DNA of 64,000 bases from Sphingomonas bacterium (GTDB lineage: Bacteria > Pseudomonadota > Alphaproteobacteria > Sphingomonadales > Sphingomonadaceae): assembly GCA_030149245.1 (NCBI GenBank), contig JASBRX010000036.1, positions 1-64,000 of the forward strand, written 5' to 3'. The notes beneath the pieces were generated by a model. The model was not told where the DNA came from. It made no database searches and saw only the letters and a program-made list of their open reading frames with translations. Position numbers and translations under genes: made by a program. Every line of letters begins with the position of its first letter. Position 1 is the first letter of the stretch. Of this stretch, positions 45,357-55,755 are shown piece by piece.

Positions 45357-45433
45357 GCTATTCAGGAAATCAGCCCGGGCAGGTCGTGGGTGAAGGACCA
45401 TCCATCACGCCGCCGGCCCGGGCCGGAAAAGGG

Positions 45434-45487
45434 TTACCAGGGGCGCAGATCTTCGCCGCCGGTGTCCCGGAACAAGAGTGCAAACAT
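45434..45487 (-). CDS. Possible 17-residue leader peptide
   Basis: A short ORF (MFALLFRDTGGEDLRPW) begins with ATG at 45487 after GGGAGAAAAGAC, a good Shine-Dalgarno spacing. Upstream on the minus strand is AT-rich DNA with a TTGATT box near 45550. A terminator follows at 45321-45356. The layout (promoter, ribosome site, tiny ORF, terminator, then the SET gene) fits either a regulatory leader or an independent microprotein. Sequence alone cannot decide. Confidence 0.4.
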   Translation of the reverse strand: MFALLFRDTGGEDLRPW

Positions 45488-45649
45488 GTCTTTTCTCCCA
45501 TTGTGCGCACGAAACGCACCCATTTTGGTTATCTGAAAATTCATCCTGAATCAATTGTTAGGGAGTATCGGGAATCTACCTAGATCGGTGATCGCGCCGG
45601 GCCGGGTTCCTTAAAACTTCCTTCAGCACTGGCTGTTAGGCCGGACGGC

Positions 45650-47037
45650 ATGTCTGACCGTTTCGACCCCGCCGGTTTTCACGGTTCGCCTTTCGAGGCG
45701 GGGCGTATCGCCATGAATGACGGTGCGGAGGTCGGGGGCGACGCGCCAGGCCACCCATCGGAAACGGTGGTCGCGCGCGGTGCGGGCGGTTCAGCCTGCA
45801 CCCGCTGGCGCGTGCTGGCGCTGTGCGAGATCGCCAATTTTCAGTCGCTGCGCCGCCATTTGGGTCGGCCGCGCGCCGATACGCTGATCCACGATCTCGC
45901 CGATCGTATGAGCGATCTGGAACCCGGCGTGCGCAGCGTGACCGCCGGTCGGTCGCTGATCGAACTCGGCTATGAGGCAGAAAGCCCGGTCGCGGCACGC
46001 GCGCTGGTCGAACGGCTTGCAGCTCATTTTGCACGCTCGGTCGATCTCGACGGCGAACGCCATCTGATCCAGCTGGTCTGGGGCATCGCCGTCGCGCCCT
46101 TTGGCGATGACGATGAAGTGCGCCTGACCGAAGGCGCCGAAGCCGCGCTCGAACAGGCGCGCACCGATGCCGGGATCGTCTCGATCGACCTCTCGCAAAG
46201 CCATGCCGCGTTCGACGGCGCGGCATTGGTGCGCGAACTGCCGCGCGCGATCGCCGCCGGCCAGCTGTTCCTGCAATATCAGCCCAAGGTGAATGTCCGT
46301 CGTGAAGCCGTGACCGGTGCCGAGGCGCTGGTGCGCTGGCATCATCCGGTGCGCGGCCTGATCCTGCCGGGCGAATTCATCAATGCCGCCGAGGACGGTG
46401 GCGAAATCGTCGGGCTGACCCTGTGGACGCTGCGCCAGGTGATCGCCGACCAGCAGGTGATGCTGGCGCATGGCCATGACATGCCGGTGTTCATCAATAT
46501 CTCCGGCGTGCTGCTGGCGGACGAGGCGTTCGTCGAAGAAGCCTGCCGCATCGTCAGCGAGTCCGGGGCCAAGATCGGCTTCGAGATCACCGAAACGGCG
46601 GTGATCCGCGACCCCGACAGCGCGATCCGCCATCTGCAGCGCTTCGCCGCGATCGGCATCCCGCTCGCGATCGACGATTATGGCGCAGGCCTCTCCTCGC
46701 TTGCCTATCTCAAGCAGCTCCCAGCGACCGAGCTCAAGATCGACAAGATGTTCGTGATGCAGCTGACCAGCAGCAACCGCGACCCGCTAATCGTCCGTTC
46801 CACCATCGATCTGGCGCACGCGCTGGAGATGGAAGTGACGGCCGAGGGCGTCGAAACCCCGGCCGCGCTCGCGCTGCTCAGCGTGATGGGCTGCGACATG
46901 GTCCAGGGCTATCTGATCAGCCGCCCGATCGCACTCGACGCGTTCGTCCGCTATCTCGACGAAGAAGGCTTCAAGTCGGTCGCGACGCTGCGGCCGAGCT
47001 TCGGGCGCACCGAGAATTTCTGGCGCAAGAGCGGGTG

Positions 47038-47038
<1 letters not shown>
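45650..47038 (+). CDS. EAL-domain protein with degenerate GGDEF
   Basis: Predicted cytoplasmic c-di-GMP phosphodiesterase of 462 residues. The EAL domain is complete: AEALVRWHHP, FINISGVL, FEITETAVI, IDDYGAGLSS, KIDKMF and TAEGVETPAAL. The N-terminal half (about 50-185) keeps the shape of a GGDEF domain but has no GGDEF motif, so it is probably only regulatory. The first 45 residues are low complexity. The stop overlaps the TPR kinase start by one base. The second c-di-GMP gene within 6 kb. Confidence 0.88.
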
Positions 47039-49464
<2,426 letters not shown>

Positions 49465-49526
49465 GGTGATAGCACGCCTATGATTTCCCCGGTCCAGACC
49501 GCCGCCACCCATGGGATGGTCGCGCA

Positions 49527-49916
49527 ATGAACATCCTCTTTATCGAGGACGATCCGATGAATCGCCGCGTGGTGCGCGACATGCTCAATGTCGCCGGCGC
49601 CACGATGGCCGAAGCTGCGCATGCCGAAGAGGGCCTCACCATGATCGGTGCGGGCGAGTATGACGTAGTGCTGGTCGACCTGCGCATGCCGGGCATGGAC
49701 GGGATCGAGGCGATCGAACGCATCCGCGCGCGCGGCGATGCCAAGGCCGAACTGCCGGTTATCGTGGTGACGGCAGACACCGCTGTCGATCTGCGCGAAC
49801 GCTGCCTCGCCGCAGGTGCGGACGAGGTGCTGTTCAAGCCGGTGGCGATGGACGCATTGTTCGACACGATCGGCCGCGTGCTCGCGCTGCGCAGCGGCGA
49901 CGACATGATATTGTGA
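49527..49916 (+). CDS. Stand-alone response regulator
   Basis: Single receiver domain of 129 residues with acidic pair IEDDPMNRRVV, phospho-Asp51 (VLVDLRMPGMDG), Thr in VVTADT and Lys in LFKPVAM. It follows the TPR kinase, whose own receiver looks degenerate, so it is probably the kinase's real phosphorylation target. No DNA-binding or enzymatic output domain is attached. It is the last gene before a repeat-element copy. Confidence 0.88.
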   Translation: MNILFIEDDPMNRRVVRDMLNVAGATMAEAAHAEEGLTMIGAGEYDVVLVDLRMPGMDGIEAIERIRARGDAKAELPVIVVTADTAVDLRERCLAAGADEVLFKPVAMDALFDTIGRVLALRSGDDMIL

Positions 49917-49923
49917 CTTAGTT

Positions 49924-50082
49924 CCTCCCCTGCGAAGCAGGGGAGGGGGACCGCCGCCGAAGGCGGGGGTGGAGGGGCCGCCCCGTAGAGGGCGGAATTT
50001 GCCGAGCTTTTTACGGCCGTCTGCGCGGCCGCCCCTCCGTCAGCGCTGCGCGCTGCCACCTCCCCTGCGGGTCAGGGGAGGG
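49924..50082. repeat. 160-bp multi-hairpin element, copy 3 (inverted core)
   Basis: The outer parts match other copies: CCTCCCCTGCGAAGCAGGGG, ACCGCCGCCGAAGGCGG-like hairpin, then AGCGCTGCGCGCT and terminal CCCCTGCGGGTCAGGGGAGG. The central block between the GGAGGGGC and GCCCCTCC boxes is the reverse complement of the block in copies 1, 2 and 4 (here CCGCCCCGTAGAGGGCGG precedes ACGGCCGTCTGCGCGGCC). It lies between convergent gene ends. Confidence 0.85.
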
Positions 50083-50096
50083 ATTGTTCAGCCCAA

Positions 50097-50795
50097 TCAA
50101 TAGGTTTGCACCGGCGTGTGGATCCACGCATGCTCGCGAAACCATTTGGTGATGATGTATTTGACGCCCTTCACCACCGGCGTCCCCTCGTGCAGCGTGC
50201 CGATATTGGGCGAGCCATCGGGCTTCATATTGTTCCACGCCAGCAGCAATCCGCGCTTCGGCGCGACGCGCACCCCGGCCTGCGGAAACCAGGTCGCGCC
50301 GCCTTCTTCCACGTCGTTAAGGTAGATCATCGCGGTCCAGGTCCGCTGCCCGCCCGACGCCTTCATCGCCGGCCAGTAGTCCTGCTGTTCGTTGAACCAG
50401 TCATAATGGGCGCGGAACTGCTGGCCGGGGGCATAGCGCTGCCCCTGCATCGTCTCGCCATTTTCGGGCGGAATGCCGAGCAAGGCCGCCATCCGCTCGT
50501 CGATCGGCTGAACGTCCGGCGACCAGCGGTCGAGATCGCAACTCTCGCTGGTGCGGAAATTGGGATCCTGCGACTGCGACAACAAGGTCGAAGGGCGGCG
50601 ATTGGCGTCGATCAGTCGGATCAGCTTGTCGCATTCGGCATCGTTCAGGAAACCGGGATGGTAATAGACCTGCGCGGCATCGACCTTCGCCCGGCGCATC
50701 GCGGGATTGGCCTCGACCCGCGCGGTAACCGCCTGGCCCAGGCGCGCGCGACTGACCGATCCGGCGGGGCTTTTGGAACGCGAAAAGAATTTCAT
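50097..50795 (-). CDS. Prolyl 4-hydroxylase-like 2OG-Fe(II) oxygenase
   Basis: Oxygenase of 232 residues with His130 and Asp132 (FRAHYDWFN), distal His202 (GTLHEGTPVV) and Lys212 for 2-oxoglutarate (KGVKYIITKW), matching the prolyl 4-hydroxylase alpha-subunit family. The first part VYYHPGFLNDAECDKLIRLI is the usual N-terminal strand-helix. It probably hydroxylates a protein or peptide substrate in the cytoplasm, but this is unknown. It converges with the response regulator gene, with a repeat copy between them. Confidence 0.88.
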   Translation of the reverse strand: MKFFSRSKSPAGSVSRARLGQAVTARVEANPAMRRAKVDAAQVYYHPGFLNDAECDKLIRLIDANRRPSTLLSQSQDPNFRTSESCDLDRWSPDVQPIDERMAALLGIPPENGETMQGQRYAPGQQFRAHYDWFNEQQDYWPAMKASGGQRTWTAMIYLNDVEEGGATWFPQAGVRVAPKRGLLLAWNNMKPDGSPNIGTLHEGTPVVKGVKYIITKWFREHAWIHTPVQTY

Positions 50796-50878
50796 GCCCG
50801 CAATTTGCCGCTGAGTCCACGAAACGCAAGAGGCCCGACCGTTGCCGGCCGGGCCTCCCTGCGTGACGCGTGCGTCGC

Positions 50879-51724
50879 TTACCAGAAGATGTCGTGGATC
50901 ACGTCGACGACATAGCCGGACCGGACATCGACGAGCAGCGCGTCATTATAATAGCGCACCCAGCGATAAGGGCCATAGGCCGGCGGCAGGCGGTAGTAGA
51001 ACGGATCGTTGATCCAGTAATCCGGCGCGAACAGCATCGACCCGATGGTCAGGCCGATCGAGAACCGGCGATAGCCATAGTTATAGCCACGCGGCGCGTA
51101 ATAGCGCGGCAGGCGATAGACGTGCCGGTTGGTCGCGCGATACTGGTTCCAGTTGTAGCGGCGGTCACCGCGCCAGCTGCGGTTCCAGTTGCGGTTGTCG
51201 TCCCAGCTGCGCCGATCCGCCCGCGTGTCGCGCCAGTCGCCATAGCGGCGGTCCTGACGATAATCGCGGCGATCGTCCCGGCGGTCGTCGCGATAGTCGC
51301 GGCGGTCGTCCCGACGGTCATCGCGATAGTCACGCCGGTCATCGCGGCGATCTTCGCGGGTCTGCGAACCCATGATCGACCCGCGCAGGTCGCGGCGATC
51401 CTCCCGGCGTTCCCCGCGGAAATCGCGGCGGTCGTCGCGCCGCTCTTCACGGAAATCGCGGCGCTGTTCCCGCACCTGCGGGGCAGGGGCGGCAACCGGT
51501 GCCGGAGCCGGACGCGGCTGGACCTGCGGGCGGTCCGGGCGCTGGAACTGCGGGCGCTGCTGGCGCTGTTCCTGCCGCTGTGCGCGGAATTCCTGACGCT
51601 GCTGCTGGCGCTGCTCGCGCGCCTCGCCGCCGCGATTCTCACGTCCGCCCCGGTCCTGCGCAATCGCAGCAGCGGGGGTCAAAATGGTTGCGCCGATCAG
51701 CGCCGCCAGAACAATCTTCTTCAT
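50879..51724 (-). CDS. RcnB-like protein with Arg/Asp repeats
   Basis: Exported protein of 281 residues with a signal peptide (IVLAALIGATILTPAAAIA). The middle is Gln/Arg/Asp-rich with a decapeptide-like tandem unit DDRRDDRRDYR (about residues 122-155; 30-bp DNA units near 51260-51350). The C-terminus YRLPPAYGPYRWVRYYNDAL and DVRSGYVVDVIHDIF matches the RcnB family, linked to nickel/cobalt homeostasis in Escherichia coli. The charged repeat is not part of the known metal site. GGAGG precedes the ATG at 51724. Confidence 0.82.
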   Translation of the reverse strand: MKKIVLAALIGATILTPAAAIAQDRGGRENRGGEAREQRQQQRQEFRAQRQEQRQQRPQFQRPDRPQVQPRPAPAPVAAPAPQVREQRRDFREERRDDRRDFRGERREDRRDLRGSIMGSQTREDRRDDRRDYRDDRRDDRRDYRDDRRDDRRDYRQDRRYGDWRDTRADRRSWDDNRNWNRSWRGDRRYNWNQYRATNRHVYRLPRYYAPRGYNYGYRRFSIGLTIGSMLFAPDYWINDPFYYRLPPAYGPYRWVRYYNDALLVDVRSGYVVDVIHDIFW

Positions 51725-51831
51725 GCTTTCCTCCGCTCCCCGACAAAGCGCCGGCGTTCAGACTAACGCGCTTTTACGTCGAGTCGGCTGACACGCTTCT
51801 GAATTGGACTGACAGCCAATTGAAAGCTTTC

Positions 51832-52338
51832 TTATTCTTCCCCGGTCTCGACCGGAATACCGCGATCGATGGTGATCTCTTCATCGCCCCGCGCCACGCG
51901 CGCCGCCCGCCCGATCGCCTCGATCAGCCGGGGATAGATGCCGCAGCGACACAGATTGGTGATCGCCCCCATGATGTCCTCGTCCGACGGGTTGCGGTTC
52001 TTGCGCAGCAGCGCCGCGGCATTCATCACGATGCCGGGGATGCAGTATCCGCACTGCACGACATTCTCGGCGATCAGCGCCTGCTGCACCGGGTGGTTGC
52101 CCTCAGCCGTCAGCCCCTCGATCGTGGTGACGAACGTCCCCTCGACCCCGCCGATCGTCACCTGGCACGACCGCACCGCATTCCCGTCGATATCGACCAT
52201 GCAGGCGCCGCACTCGCCGGTGCCACAACCATATTTGGTGCCGGTCAGGTTCGACGCATCACGCAGCGCCCACAGCAGCGGCGTGGCCGGATCGAGGTTG
52301 TAAGAAACCGGCTGGTTGTTGACGGTAAAGCGGGTCAT
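51832..52338 (-). CDS. Orphan 2Fe-2S subunit of the xanthine dehydrogenase type
   Basis: Small subunit of 168 residues with plant-type 2Fe-2S ligands Cys38, Cys43, Cys46, Cys58 and the second cluster Cys96, Cys99, Cys130, Cys132. It matches the iron-sulfur subunits of isoquinoline 1-oxidoreductase or aldehyde/xanthine dehydrogenases. The molybdopterin large subunit is not adjacent, which is unusual. The start overlaps the MaoC stop by 4 bp, so they are co-translated. The substrate is unknown. Confidence 0.87.
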   Translation of the reverse strand: MTRFTVNNQPVSYNLDPATPLLWALRDASNLTGTKYGCGTGECGACMVDIDGNAVRSCQVTIGGVEGTFVTTIEGLTAEGNHPVQQALIAENVVQCGYCIPGIVMNAAALLRKNRNPSDEDIMGAITNLCRCGIYPRLIEAIGRAARVARGDEEITIDRGIPVETGEE

Positions 52339-52790
52339 GCCACCGGCTTAGCATGGAGAAGCGCGCTGCGCAGGCAGGTGCACACAATCTCGTCGCGCTG
52401 GTTGAGCATCACATGGCGAAAGGTGACCACGCCCTGTCCCGGCCGCGACTTGGACGGGCGCAGCGCCACCACCTCGGTCTCGGCGCGCAGCGTGTCGCCG
52501 ATGAACACCGGGCTCGGCATCCGCACCTCGTCATAGCCGAGATTGGCGACCAGCGTGCCCAGCGTCGTATCGCCGACCGAAATCCCGACCATCAGCGCAA
52601 AGGTGAACGTGCCATTGACCAGGATCCGCCCAAACTCGCTCGCCCCGGCGGCTTCGGCGTCGAGGTGCAACGGCTGCGGATTATGCGTGAGGGTCGAGAT
52701 CAGCAGATTATCCGTCTCGGTCACCGTGCGGCGCAGTTCATGGACGATCCTGTCACCCACCTGCCATTCGTCGAAATAGCGTCCCGCCAT
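52335..52790 (-). CDS. MaoC-family (hot-dog) dehydratase
   Basis: Hot-dog protein of 151 residues with the MaoC pattern: YFDEWQVGDRIVHELRRTVT, LISTLTHNPQPLHLDAEAAG (the conserved Asn-Pro-His-Asp-type site), GTFTFALMVGISV and VFIGDTLRAETEVV. It is probably an acyl-CoA hydratase or mesaconyl-CoA-type hydratase. The ATG at 52790 follows GGAGACGGTG; an in-frame GTG one codon upstream is less likely. It is coupled to the 2Fe-2S subunit by an ATGA overlap. Confidence 0.86.
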   Translation of the reverse strand: MAGRYFDEWQVGDRIVHELRRTVTETDNLLISTLTHNPQPLHLDAEAAGASEFGRILVNGTFTFALMVGISVGDTTLGTLVANLGYDEVRMPSPVFIGDTLRAETEVVALRPSKSRPGQGVVTFRHVMLNQRDEIVCTCLRSALLHAKPVA

Positions 52791-52851
52791 CACCGTCTCC
52801 CTCTACCGCCCCACTTAACGCAGGAACCGGGATTGTCAGTCCCAAATCATT

Positions 52852-53014
52852 CCTCCCCTGAGCTTGCTCAGGGGAGGGGGACCGCCGCCGCAGGCGGTGG
52901 TGGAGGGGCGGCCGCGCAGACGGCCGTAAACAGTTCGGCAAAACTCCGCCGTCTGAGCGGCGGCCCCTCCGTCATTGCTTCGCAATGCCACCTCCCCTGC
53001 CAAGGCAGGGGAGG
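52852..53014. repeat. 160-bp multi-hairpin intergenic element, copy 4
   Basis: Terminal hairpin CCCCTGAGCTTGCTCAGGGG, then CCGCCGCAGGCGG-like hairpin, GGTGGTGGAGGGGC, CGGCCGCGCAGACGGCCG, AAACAGTTCGGCAAAACTC, CCGCCGTCTGAGCGGCGG, GCCCCTCCGTC, ATTGCTTCGCAAT, CCACCT and terminal CCCCTGCCAAGGCAGGGGAGG. Core orientation is the same as copies 1 and 2. It lies upstream of the MaoC gene and of an orphan ORF at 53102. Confidence 0.85.
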
Positions 53015-53101
53015 AATTAGACTGGGCCGGAGACACGCAAAAGGCGACGGTCGTCACACGACCCCATTGCAGTTGTTGCCGGTGACTGGTTCACTGCCCG
53101 A

Positions 53102-53542
53102 ATGCATACGCTCGAAGCCCTTCTTAGCAGACTGGCGCGGCGGTCGCACGCGCGCTGGTGGATTGGCGAGCGACCCGACGTTCGCGAGTGCCAGCTAGCC
53201 AAGGTTATTGCAGGGCAGGTGGGACTACCGACTTCTCGTGAGAACCCATTCGGGGGTGACCGGATGGTCAGTCTAGATCGGGCAGGTGCGGCTCACGTTC
53301 TTGCTGTGGCGGGAACGACGAGCTTAGCCCATGGTCGGCCTTCGCCTGCAGCCGGGTGGGTCCGGGACGCGAAGGCGGCTCTCGTTGACCTCGCTGACGA
53401 TGCAATATTTCTCAGCAATGGGCATTGGAAGGAGGGTGATGCGATCAGCTGGAACCCGCTCACGTCCGCGACTTTTGATTGCGGTGTAATTGGCTTCGAC
53501 AACGACAACGCCTTCATTTTTTGGGTCGAGGAAGAGGACTGA
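53102..53542 (+). CDS. Orphan hypothetical protein
   Basis: Unrecognised soluble protein of 146 residues (SRLARRSHARWWIGERPDVR; ALVDLADDAIFLSNGHWKEG; NPLTSATFDCGVIGFDNDNA). No domain, signal peptide or membrane segment is seen. Base composition is lower in GC than the flanks and no good ribosome site precedes the ATG. It sits next to repeat copy 4 and may be an acquired gene or an ORF without function. The acidic C-terminus ends FIFWVEEED. Confidence 0.45.
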   Translation: MHTLEALLSRLARRSHARWWIGERPDVRECQLAKVIAGQVGLPTSRENPFGGDRMVSLDRAGAAHVLAVAGTTSLAHGRPSPAAGWVRDAKAALVDLADDAIFLSNGHWKEGDAISWNPLTSATFDCGVIGFDNDNAFIFWVEEED

Positions 53543-53629
53543 TGGTCAGGCCCCGATGTTCCTTCTTGGAAGCCACCTTTTTCGCTTCCCACCCGTAACA
53601 GACTCCAAACCCCACCCTGACACCCGCAA

Positions 53630-54514
53630 TCACCCACCCGCACCCCCGCTCCCCCCAAACACCCCCCGCATCGCGTCCACCACCGCCGCCATCCCCTCGC
53701 GCGCATCCTCGCCCCGCACCAGCACCAGCGTCCGCGACAGATCGAACCCGATCAGCGCCGGATTGGCGACTCCCGCATGCCGATGCGACGCTGGCACCAC
53801 CGTCGCGCCCAGCCCCGCTGCAACCATCGCCAGTGCGCGGTCGTCGTTCGGCGTGCGCAGCGCGAAGCTCGGGCGGATGCCGCGCCGGGTGAAGTAGCGG
53901 CTCGTCTCCGACAGCGCCTCGCAGCTGCGCCGCACGATCATCGTCTCGCCCGCCAGCGCCTCGCCGGGCAGCGCCGCTTCCCCGGCCAGCCGGTGCCCGA
54001 TTGGCAAGGCCAGCAGATAGGGTTCGCTGCGCAACGCCTCGCCATCGCCCACGGCATCGCCCTGCACCGCAGTCAGCGCCAGATCGACCCGCCCGCGCGC
54101 AAATTGCTGCGCCAGCACCGTCGCATTGCCCTCGACTAGTTCGACCGCCAGCCCCGGCGCCTCATCCGCGATCCGCGCGACCAACGCCGCCAGCTCCGCG
54201 CTGGCAATCGTCGTCAGCACCCCCAGCCGCAGCGTCGCCGGCTGCGCGATGCCGCCCACCGCCGCCGCCGCCAGGTTGAACTCGCGCTCGATCCGCCGCG
54301 CGTGCACCGCGAATTGCGACCCCGCCTCGGTCAGCTCGATCCGCTGGCTCGACCGGCGCAGCAGCTTCGCGCCAACCTCACGCTCCAGCTTGGCGATGCC
54401 CGCCGACAGCGTCGGTTGCGACACCGCCATCTGCGCGGCGGCGGCGGTGAACGTCCCGCTATCGATGACGGCGAGGAAATAGCGCAGCAAATAGCGTTCG
54501 ATCATAGATATCAT
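53630..54514 (-). CDS. LysR-family transcriptional regulator
   Basis: Regulator of 294 residues with an N-terminal winged helix (YFLAVIDSGTFTAAAAQMAV; SQPTLSAGIAKLEREVGAKL) and a substrate-binding domain (ATLRLGVLTTIASAELAALV; AGETMIVRRSCEALSE). It is divergent from the isovaleryl-CoA dehydrogenase gene, so it probably controls the leucine-degradation cluster. Two starts are possible, ATG 54514 or ATG 54505. Both lie inside a perfect palindrome that is likely the operator. Confidence 0.9.
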   Translation of the reverse strand: MISMIERYLLRYFLAVIDSGTFTAAAAQMAVSQPTLSAGIAKLEREVGAKLLRRSSQRIELTEAGSQFAVHARRIEREFNLAAAAVGGIAQPATLRLGVLTTIASAELAALVARIADEAPGLAVELVEGNATVLAQQFARGRVDLALTAVQGDAVGDGEALRSEPYLLALPIGHRLAGEAALPGEALAGETMIVRRSCEALSETSRYFTRRGIRPSFALRTPNDDRALAMVAAGLGATVVPASHRHAGVANPALIGFDLSRTLVLVRGEDAREGMAAVVDAMRGVFGGSGGAGG

Positions 54515-54519
54515 CTATG
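54503..54519. promoter_or_regulatory. LysR-type palindrome over the start codon
   Basis: CATAGAT-ATC-ATCTATG is an exact inverted repeat with a 3-base spacer, in the 83-bp gap between the divergent LysR and isovaleryl-CoA dehydrogenase genes. It includes the LysR start codon(s) and an AT-core typical of LysR-type sites. Autorepression plus control of the dehydrogenase is the simplest reading. Confidence 0.55.
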
Positions 54520-54597
54520 CTGTCCCGCGCCGCCTTTCAATTTCTCAGCTGACCCCTAAACCGCTAATGTGCGGCAAAATACGACTAGGAGAGCGCC

Positions 54598-55755
54598 ATG
54601 AGCCTGCCCCAGATGGATTTCGCACTCGGCGAAACCGCGGACATGATCCGCGAAACCACCGAACGCTTCGCCCGCGAACAGATCGCGCCGCTCGCGGCAA
54701 AGATCGACGCCGACGACTGGTTCCCGCGCGACGAACTCTGGGCGCCGATGGGCGAGCTCGGCCTGCACGGCATCACCATTGACGAAGAGGATGGCGGCCT
54801 CGGCCTCGGCTATCTCGAACATGTCATCGCGTGTGAGGAAGTCAGCCGCGCCTCCGCATCGATCGGCCTGTCCTACGGCGCGCACTCCAACCTGTGCGTC
54901 AACCAGATCGGCCGCTGGGCGAACGCCGCGCAAAAGGCGAAATACCTCCCCAAGCTGATCAGCGGCGAACATGTCGGCAGCCTCGCCATGTCCGAAGCCG
55001 GCGCGGGCAGCGACGTGGTCAGCATGAAGCTGCGCGCCGAGCACAAGGGCGACCGCTACGTCCTCAACGGCACCAAATTCTGGATCACCAACGCCGCCTA
55101 TGCCGACACGCTGGTCGTCTATGCCAAGACCGGCGAAGGCAGCCGCGGCATCACCACCTTCATCATCGAGCGCGGCATGAAGGGGTTCGAGATCGGGCAG
55201 AAGATCGACAAGATGGGCATGCGCGGTTCGCCCACCGCCGAACTCGTCTTCACCGATTGCGAAGTGCCGGAAGAAAACGTCATGGGCCCGCTCAACGGCG
55301 GCGTCGGCGTCCTCATGAGCGGCCTCGATTACGAACGCGCCGTGCTGTCGGGCATTCAGCTCGGCATCATGCAGGCCTGCCTCGACGTCGTCCTGCCCTA
55401 TCTGCGCGAACGCAAGCAGTTCGGCCAGGCGATCGGCAGCTTCCAGCTGATGCAGGCCAAGGTCGCTGACATGTATGTCGCGCTCAACTCCGCCCGCGCG
55501 TACGTCTATGCCGTGGCCAAGGCGTGCGACGCGGGCAAGACCACCCGCTTCGACGCCGCCGGCGCGATCCTGCTCGCCAGCGAGAACGCCTTCAAGGTCG
55601 CGGGTGAGGCGGTGCAGGCGCTGGGCGGCGCGGGCTACACCAAGGACTGGCCGGTCGAACGCTTCCTGCGCGACGCCAAGCTGCTGGACATCGGCGCGGG
55701 GACGAATGAAATTCGCCGCATGCTGATCGGACGGGAGCTTGTGGGAGCCGTATGA
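54598..55755 (+). CDS. liuA: Isovaleryl-CoA dehydrogenase
   Basis: Acyl-CoA dehydrogenase of 385 residues that oxidises isovaleryl-CoA in leucine breakdown. The FAD/substrate motif [17 protein letters not shown] is present, with [18 protein letters not shown] and the isovaleryl-type catalytic Glu246 in [18 protein letters not shown]. The C-terminus [20 protein letters not shown] and [14 protein letters not shown] is standard. AGGAGAG precedes the ATG. The next liu gene (mccB) is 2.7 kb away because three other genes lie between. AbgT overlaps its end by 4 bp. Confidence 0.92.
   Translation: MSLPQMDFALGETADMIRETTERFAREQIAPLAAKIDADDWFPRDELWAPMGELGLHGITIDEEDGGLGLGYLEHVIACEEVSRASASIGLSYGAHSNLCVNQIGRWANAAQKAKYLPKLISGEHVGSLAMSEAGAGSDVVSMKLRAEHKGDRYVLNGTKFWITNAAYADTLVVYAKTGEGSRGITTFIIERGMKGFEIGQKIDKMGMRGSPTAELVFTDCEVPEENVMGPLNGGVGVLMSGLDYERAVLSGIQLGIMQACLDVVLPYLRERKQFGQAIGSFQLMQAKVADMYVALNSARAYVYAVAKACDAGKTTRFDAAGAILLASENAFKVAGEAVQALGGAGYTKDWPVERFLRDAKLLDIGAGTNEIRRMLIGRELVGAV

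Noticed and set aside
50830..50856. GC-rich hairpin between the oxygenase and RcnB-like genes
   Set aside because: The AGGCCCG/CGGGCCT stem is convincing, but no T run follows on either strand, so it is not listed as a terminator.
51260..51350. Regular 30-bp repeats resembling a CRISPR array
   Set aside because: Units are contiguous without spacers and are translated as part of the RcnB-like protein.
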